Source: Candidatus Roseilinea sp.
GTDB taxonomy: Bacteria; Chloroflexota; Anaerolineae; J036; Brachytrichaceae
Length of the DNA: 64,000 nucleotides
Direction: 5' to 3'
NCBI GenBank assembly: GCA_026003755.1
Contig: BPHV01000001.1
Coordinates: 496,001-560,000, forward strand
Shown: piece by piece, positions 59,593 to 64,000 of the stretch
Layout: each line of letters opens with the position of its first letter
Position numbering within the stretch: the first letter of the stretch is position 1
Program-made: the position numbers and the translations under genes
Notes under the pieces: generated by a model
Databases searched by the model: none
What the model was told of the DNA's origin: nothing
What the model saw: only the letters and a program-made list of their open reading frames with translations

Positions 59593-60735
59593 TTGAATAC
59601 GGTTGAGATCGAGGCGACGAATGAATGCAACACACGTTGCCTGCACTGCCCACATGAAACCATTACCCGCCCAAAAGGCAAGATGACGTGGGAGACTTTT
59701 CAGGCCGTGGCGGACAAAGTGCTGGCGTATGGCAAAACGCAGGCGATTGATTTCGCTGGCATGGGCGAGCCAACGCTGAACCCCCACCTGCCGCGCTTCA
59801 TCGAATATTTCAAAGGCAAAATCCCGACCTACATCACCACCAACGCCTCGGCGCTGACGCCGAAGAACGTCGAGCGCTTGATCGAGGCCGGCCTGGGAAC
59901 GATGATCATCAGCTATAACGGGGCCGATGCCGAAACCTATGAACTGATGATGGGCGGCCTGAACTTCGAGCGCGCCGAGAAGTATATCGCCCATGCGGTG
60001 CAGCTTGCGAAGGGCCGCATGCGTGTGGTGGCCAATGTCAGCGTGACCCGCCAAACCCGCCCAAAGTTGGCCGAAATCCGCCGCCGGCTGAATGACCTGG
60101 GGATCGAGAAAATTACTTTCTCGCTGTGCCACAACCGCGGCGGGCACTTGAAAGGCGATGGCATCTGCGATACGCCTATCCCCCCGCGCAGCATCAAGCA
60201 GTGTGATATTTTCGACTACACCCTGTTCGTAGCTTGGACCGGCGAGGTGCTGGCCTGTTGCCATGACCTGGACGGCGTAGGCAAGATCGGCAACCTGGTG
60301 ACGCAACCCCTGGAAGAGATCGTGCGCTACAAAGAAGGGTTGCGCGGACGAGGCGCCATCTTCCCGATGTGCGCGACGTGCAACGATTTGTATCGCTTCA
60401 GCGGACAGGCGAATATGGCCGGCAAGCCGGTCAGCGAATGGGTGTATGCGTTACATGCCGATCAGTCAGAGCTGGCCAACTTGTACATCGAGGCGTTGCG
60501 CCAGCGCGATGCGCTGGTCGAGGCGCAGCGCGCGCAAACCGATCAGGCGCGCAGCGAAGCGGAACAGTACAAACAACAGTTGGCCGAGGTCGAGGCCCGG
60601 CTGGCTGCGCTGGAGGCGCGCGCGCAGCGCGCCGAAGCGCTGGTGGCAGCTTACGAGCATGGGCGCTTCATACGCTTGATGCGCACGCTGAAACAAGCTA
60701 CCGGGCAAATTGTCTCACGCGCTGAGGGCCAATGA
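59593..60735 (+). CDS. Radical SAM/SPASM protein with coiled-coil tail
   Basis: A 380-residue radical SAM enzyme: TNECNTRCLHCPHETITRPK gives the CxxxCxxC cluster site near residue 11, GMGEPTLNP follows (the 'GGEP' motif), and a SPASM-type auxiliary cysteine set is at SIKQCDIFDY, GEVLACCHDLDG and MCATCNDLYRF. A 100-residue charged coiled coil ends with YEHGRFIRLMRTLKQATG, a tail often seen in polysaccharide-cluster enzymes. TTG 59593 lies just after GGGAGGTG. Within a glycan cluster it may modify a sugar or a peptide; the substrate is unknown. Confidence 0.88.
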   Translation: MNTVEIEATNECNTRCLHCPHETITRPKGKMTWETFQAVADKVLAYGKTQAIDFAGMGEPTLNPHLPRFIEYFKGKIPTYITTNASALTPKNVERLIEAGLGTMIISYNGADAETYELMMGGLNFERAEKYIAHAVQLAKGRMRVVANVSVTRQTRPKLAEIRRRLNDLGIEKITFSLCHNRGGHLKGDGICDTPIPPRSIKQCDIFDYTLFVAWTGEVLACCHDLDGVGKIGNLVTQPLEEIVRYKEGLRGRGAIFPMCATCNDLYRFSGQANMAGKPVSEWVYALHADQSELANLYIEALRQRDALVEAQRAQTDQARSEAEQYKQQLAEVEARLAALEARAQRAEALVAAYEHGRFIRLMRTLKQATGQIVSRAEGQ

Positions 60736-61172
60736 GCGCTGCGATCCTGACCGTGCGAGTGCGCGATCACACGCGCGAACGGGTGGATAAGCCGCTGATC
60801 GGCGTCGCGTTTTACCGCGCCGACCAGCGCATCCGCATCGCCGGGCCGAACAACACCATGCAGCCTTACAAGATTCCCTACATCGAGGGGTCGGGCTATG
60901 TGGATTACACCATCGCACGATTGCCGTTCCTACCCGGTGAGTATGTCCCGGACGGGAGCGATCTACGACTGGGACGACACCTACGCTATGATTACTGGAA
61001 CGAGTGCGCGCGGTTCACAGTGCTGCCCGGCAGCACGCGCGAGCGATACGGGATCATCGCGCTGGAAGGGCAGTGGCATCACGCCGGTTTCGAGGATGCG
61101 GGGATGAACGCGCCGGCGCGCACGCATGAGCGCAGCAACGGCGCGTTTGAAATGATGCGGCCTGAACGGTGA
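60732..61172 (+). CDS. Free-standing Wzt C-terminal-like carbohydrate-binding domain
   Basis: This 146-residue protein is built like the C-terminal domain of the O-antigen ABC transporter ATPase Wzt: DKPLIGVAFYRADQRIRIAG, PNNTMQPYKIPYIEGSGYVD, YTIARLPFLPGEY and later YDYWNECARFTVLPG, a beta-sandwich that binds the glycan cap. No ATPase domain is attached. ATG 60732 overlaps the radical SAM stop by 4 bp, linking the two. It may recognise the glycan finished by the cluster. Confidence 0.7.
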   Translation: MSAAILTVRVRDHTRERVDKPLIGVAFYRADQRIRIAGPNNTMQPYKIPYIEGSGYVDYTIARLPFLPGEYVPDGSDLRLGRHLRYDYWNECARFTVLPGSTRERYGIIALEGQWHHAGFEDAGMNAPARTHERSNGAFEMMRPER

Positions 61173-61175
61173 CGC

Positions 61176-62879
61176 ATGACGCGATTGCTGATCGTCAGCC
61201 ACGACATCATCGGCGAGCGCATGGCCGGGGTGGGGATTCGATACTGGGAGATCGCGCGCGCATTAGCCCAAGATGCCGCCTTGCAGGTGATACTTGCTGC
61301 GCCATCCGGCTCTGCTGCTAACAGCAATTTTGGCGGCCAGTTCATGGCGTACGACGAGAATCTCAGCGGGCTTGACGAGGCTATCGCTTGCAGCGATGTG
61401 ATATTTGCTTATCCGGACATGATCTGGCGGTGTCGCGCGGCGCTGTCGCAATTCGCCAAGCCGGTAGTTGTGGACGGATATGACATCACACTGCTGGAGC
61501 ACCTTGCGCTTGACCACCCAGCCGTTGGATTGCGTGAACGCCTAACCTGGCATGCTAAGTATCAGCGCATGATGGCGTATGTGCTCGAGCGAGGCGACTT
61601 GTTCCTGGCTGCCACAGAGCGCCAACGCGATTGGTGGCTGGGGATGCTGGCGGCCGCCGGCCGAATCAACCCGCTCACCTATCGCGCTGATCCGACCTTG
61701 CGCCAACTCGTTAATGTGTTGCCCTATGGCCTGCCGGACGATCCGCCGACCCACACCCGCCCGGTGATGCGCGGCGTGATCGAAGGGATTGGGCCTCAAG
61801 ACAGGATTGTATTGTGGGGCGGGGGGGCATGGGAGTGGTTGGATCCGTTGACGCTCATTCGCGCGGCGGCGCAGATTGCCTCGCGGCGGTCTGATGTGAA
61901 ATTTGTGTTTCCAGGTGTGCGCCATCCGGCCCATCCACCCGCTCAAACGATGCCCGTCCAGCAACAAGTAAACGAGTTGGCTGCCTCGCTTGGCCTTCTC
62001 AACCGCGTGGTCTTTTTGGGCGATTGGGTGGCCTATGAGGACTGGCCCAGCTACTTGCTCGAATCGGATATTGGGGTGTCATTGCACCACGATCATCTGG
62101 AAGCGCACTTTTCGGCCCGCACACGCGTGCTGAGCTATCTGTGGGCCGGCTTGCCGATGGTGCTCACGCGCGGCGATGCGCTGGCCGAACGTATGGCGCA
62201 GGCGGGCATGGCCCATCTGGTAGCAGAAAACGACGCCGATGCAGTCGCAACGGCCATCGAAGATTTACTCGCGCAGCCGCGCAGCGAGATTTCCGCCGAA
62301 TTGAGCGCGCTGCGCAGCACGTTTCGGTGGTCTAAAACAGTTCAGGCGTTGCGATCGTTTTGTCTGCGTCCCACCCGCGCGCCAGACAGATCCCCTGAAG
62401 CCACAACCGCAATTGCCGAACCAGAATCCACGCCGGCGACTGAGTCGAGCACCGATCTACGATCTGAGACCTCTCCGCCGGCTATCCACCAACCAACCAT
62501 GAAGCACTCCTCCACTTTACCTGAGCTAGAGCTTGCCCAACCGGCCAGTTTCCTGGCACGCCTACTGTCGCCACTGTTAGACGCGCTGGTTTTTTGGCGG
62601 CTCAAGAAGATGATTTGGCAGCAAAATCAGATCAATCGTTCTTTGCTCGACACGCTGAGCAGCATCCAGTCGGCTGTGGCGGACCTGGCCGGCCAGCAGC
62701 AGCATACCCATGCAGTGGTGATGGACCTGGCCGGCCAGCAGCAGCATACCCATGCAGTGGTGATGGACCTGGCCGGCCAGCAGCAGCATACCCATGCAGT
62801 GGTGGCGCATTTGGCCGAGCGATTAACGGATGCCGAACACTTGCAAACCGACTTGATCGCCGAAATAGCCAAGCAGTGA
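61176..62879 (+). CDS. GT4-type glycosyltransferase with C-terminal repeats
   Basis: The 567-residue protein has an N-terminal Rossmann region (VSHDIIGERMAGVGIRYWEI) and a C-terminal donor-binding region with RIVLWGGGAWEWLDPLTL and the glycosyltransferase signature SDIGVSLHHDHLEAHFSART, LSYLWAGLPMVLTRGD. After residue ~400 comes a Pro/Glu/Thr-rich linker, a hydrophobic stretch (LARLLSPLLDALVFWRLKKM) and three copies of a 14-residue repeat (DLAGQQQHTHAVVM). Start follows the previous stop by 3 bases. Confidence 0.85.
   Translation: MTRLLIVSHDIIGERMAGVGIRYWEIARALAQDAALQVILAAPSGSAANSNFGGQFMAYDENLSGLDEAIACSDVIFAYPDMIWRCRAALSQFAKPVVVDGYDITLLEHLALDHPAVGLRERLTWHAKYQRMMAYVLERGDLFLAATERQRDWWLGMLAAAGRINPLTYRADPTLRQLVNVLPYGLPDDPPTHTRPVMRGVIEGIGPQDRIVLWGGGAWEWLDPLTLIRAAAQIASRRSDVKFVFPGVRHPAHPPAQTMPVQQQVNELAASLGLLNRVVFLGDWVAYEDWPSYLLESDIGVSLHHDHLEAHFSARTRVLSYLWAGLPMVLTRGDALAERMAQAGMAHLVAENDADAVATAIEDLLAQPRSEISAELSALRSTFRWSKTVQALRSFCLRPTRAPDRSPEATTAIAEPESTPATESSTDLRSETSPPAIHQPTMKHSSTLPELELAQPASFLARLLSPLLDALVFWRLKKMIWQQNQINRSLLDTLSSIQSAVADLAGQQQHTHAVVMDLAGQQQHTHAVVMDLAGQQQHTHAVVAHLAERLTDAEHLQTDLIAEIAKQ
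62682..62807 (+). repeat. Three perfect 42-bp tandem repeats
   Basis: Copies begin at 62682, 62724 and 62766, each starting gacctggccggccagcag, and are identical to the base over at least 39 positions. They encode DLAGQQQHTHAVV(M) in the glycosyltransferase tail. Confidence 0.95.
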
Positions 62880-62883
62880 AGTG

Positions 62884-63894
62884 ATGAAATCGGTCGTTGT
62901 GCTGGTGACATGGAACGGAGCCTCACACGTCGAATCTTGCCTGCAATCTCTGATTCGACAGACGCATCCACCTCAGGCACTGATCGTGATCGACAACGCC
63001 AGCCATGATGAGACATTGCACATCGTCAATGCGCATCGTGCGCTGCTGGCTGCTATTGGAACTGAGTTGCATGTCACATCTAATGAGGTCAACATAGGGT
63101 TTACGTGCGCAGCAAACCAGGGGATGCACTATGCGCTCAGCAAGCCGATAGGCGCTGACATCGTGGTGTTACTCAATCAAGACACGGTGGTTTGTGAGAA
63201 GTGGATGGAAGCGCTGGAAGACGCTTTCTTGCGGTGGCCTAAGGCGGGGGCTGTAGGGTGCAAGATTTTTTATCCAGATGGCATGACCCTCCAACATGCC
63301 GGCGGCATGCTGAGTCGGCCTCGGCTGGTGGGTTCACACCACGGACATCACGAACCGAATGGGCCGGAGTATGACGTCCCGCGCGAGGTGGATTTTGTGA
63401 CCGGCGCCGCGACGGCGCTTCGCGTAAGCGCGCTTGAGCAGGTGGGGGTCTTCAACGAGATCTTTTCGCCGGGCTACTACGAAGATGTGGAACTGTGCGC
63501 GCGCATGCGCGCTGCAAATTGGCAGGTATGGTATTGCCCGTCGGCAACCCTCAAACACACCGAGTCGGCATCGTTTACAGATTGGATGGAGAGATGGACG
63601 CTCAGCCATCGCAATCGGCTTTTGTTTGCGCTGATGCACATGCGCGACGCGTGCTTTCGTCGTGACTTTGAGCAAGCCGAGGCTAAATTTTTGCAAGAGG
63701 AAGCGCAGTCGGACGAGCGCCGGGCGCTGTCGCTTGCCTATGGACGCGCCATGCTCATGGCCAGGCGCGTGTTTGCAGAGGGCGGTGGCGGCTTGCCGAT
63801 GGCTCATCCCGAGATCATTCGTGCTGCAATTGATGTTCTGGCTCGATTGAGGCACTTGTGTTTGAAACTCAGCAAAGAGGCAATCGTCGCATGA
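62884..63894 (+). CDS. Family 2 glycosyltransferase
   Basis: The 336-residue GT-A enzyme shows VVVLVTWNGASHVESCLQSL, VIDNASHDET, VLLNQDTVV as the DxD region, GCKIFYPDGMTLQHAGGM and the catalytic FSPGYYEDVELCARMRAANW. Closest in layout to rhamnosyl- and N-acetylglucosaminyltransferases of surface-glycan clusters. ATG 62884 is chosen over GTG 62881. It overlaps the next gene by 4 bp. Confidence 0.9.
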   Translation: MKSVVVLVTWNGASHVESCLQSLIRQTHPPQALIVIDNASHDETLHIVNAHRALLAAIGTELHVTSNEVNIGFTCAANQGMHYALSKPIGADIVVLLNQDTVVCEKWMEALEDAFLRWPKAGAVGCKIFYPDGMTLQHAGGMLSRPRLVGSHHGHHEPNGPEYDVPREVDFVTGAATALRVSALEQVGVFNEIFSPGYYEDVELCARMRAANWQVWYCPSATLKHTESASFTDWMERWTLSHRNRLLFALMHMRDACFRRDFEQAEAKFLQEEAQSDERRALSLAYGRAMLMARRVFAEGGGGLPMAHPEIIRAAIDVLARLRHLCLKLSKEAIVA

Positions 63895-64000
63895 ATCGCA
63901 CGCGCATTGTGGAGGTTCGCCGTTTTGAACTGCTCGAAGATCGGCTGGCCGGATTTAGCATCGACATTCCTGTGGCCAATGAATGCGCAGAGGGATTCTG
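63891..64000 (+). CDS. Start of a further glycan-cluster gene (partial)
   Basis: ATG 63891 overlaps the preceding stop and opens a frame, MNRTRIVEVRRFELLEDRLA and GFSIDIPVANECAEGF, that runs off the right edge. Only 36 residues are visible. 'fSIDiP...' resembles the start of methyltransferase or glycosyltransferase genes of these clusters, but no function is claimed. Confidence 0.7.
   Translation, partial: MNRTRIVEVRRFELLEDRLAGFSIDIPVANECAEGF

Overview
The window is one strand of a high-GC bacterial chromosome packed with short operons on both strands. The gene set suggests a member of the Chloroflexota (Anaerolineae or Thermoflexales type): a FAAL-type ligase, a CcmF-based cytochrome c maturation set, minCDE beside an mreD/PBP2/rodA cell-shape set, a CrtC-like lipocalin, a very large RCC1/PKD surface protein ending in an 'IPIV' tail, and many TANNNT boxes placed so close to start codons that transcripts should be leaderless. 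No rRNA gene is present and I recognised no tRNA, so the phylum is an inference.

Layout. 1-6.6 kb: HAD phosphatase (cut by the window edge), an unknown protein, a LON-domain protein, plsX, fabF, a membrane protein and thpR, with decayed SDR and transposase fragments between them. 6.7-12.1 kb: a cytochrome c maturation operon (ccmF, ccmH, a thioredoxin, a CcmI/zinc-ribbon protein) ending in a diheme lipoprotein. 12.1-16.7 kb, minus strand: a five-gene operon encoding a 42-residue DltX-like microprotein, MBOAT, SGNH protein, acyl carrier protein and fatty-acyl-AMP ligase. It has the parts list of a dlt system but a FAAL in place of the D-alanine ligase, and is the most interesting system here. 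16.9-31 kb: MFS exporter, prfB with its programmed frameshift, phosphoesterase, esterase, glycosyltransferase, lipoprotein, radA, a galE frameshifted in a C9 run, a heptad-repeat protein, a CrtC-like protein and pxpABC. 31-40.9 kb: SDR, guaA, a membrane protein, pyruvate phosphate dikinase, an orphan pair of complex-I-like membrane subunits and a MOSC protein. 40.9-46.6 kb: the mreD-mrdA-minC-minD-minE-rodA morphogenesis and division cluster. 46.7-48.6 kb: rsfS and an Amt-like membrane protein, transcribed apart from overlapping -10 boxes.

48.6-56.5 kb is an accessory island. A 2204-residue secreted protein of visibly lower GC is flanked on its downstream side by decayed IS630-type and ISAs1-type transposase fragments. 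56.5-58.1 kb holds metK under a SAM-I riboswitch with a clear terminator/antiterminator. A YdjM-like hydrolase and a decayed SCP2-domain gene follow. From 59.6 kb to the right edge lies a surface-glycan cluster: radical SAM/SPASM protein, free-standing Wzt-C-like domain, GT4-type glycosyltransferase with a 42-bp repeat, GT2, and the start of another gene.

Together the window supplies phospholipid and fatty acid initiation (plsX, fabF), heme-protein assembly, envelope polymer acylation, peptidoglycan elongation with division-site placement, and cell-surface glycosylation. All domain and family names come from reading motifs by eye; no database search was run.
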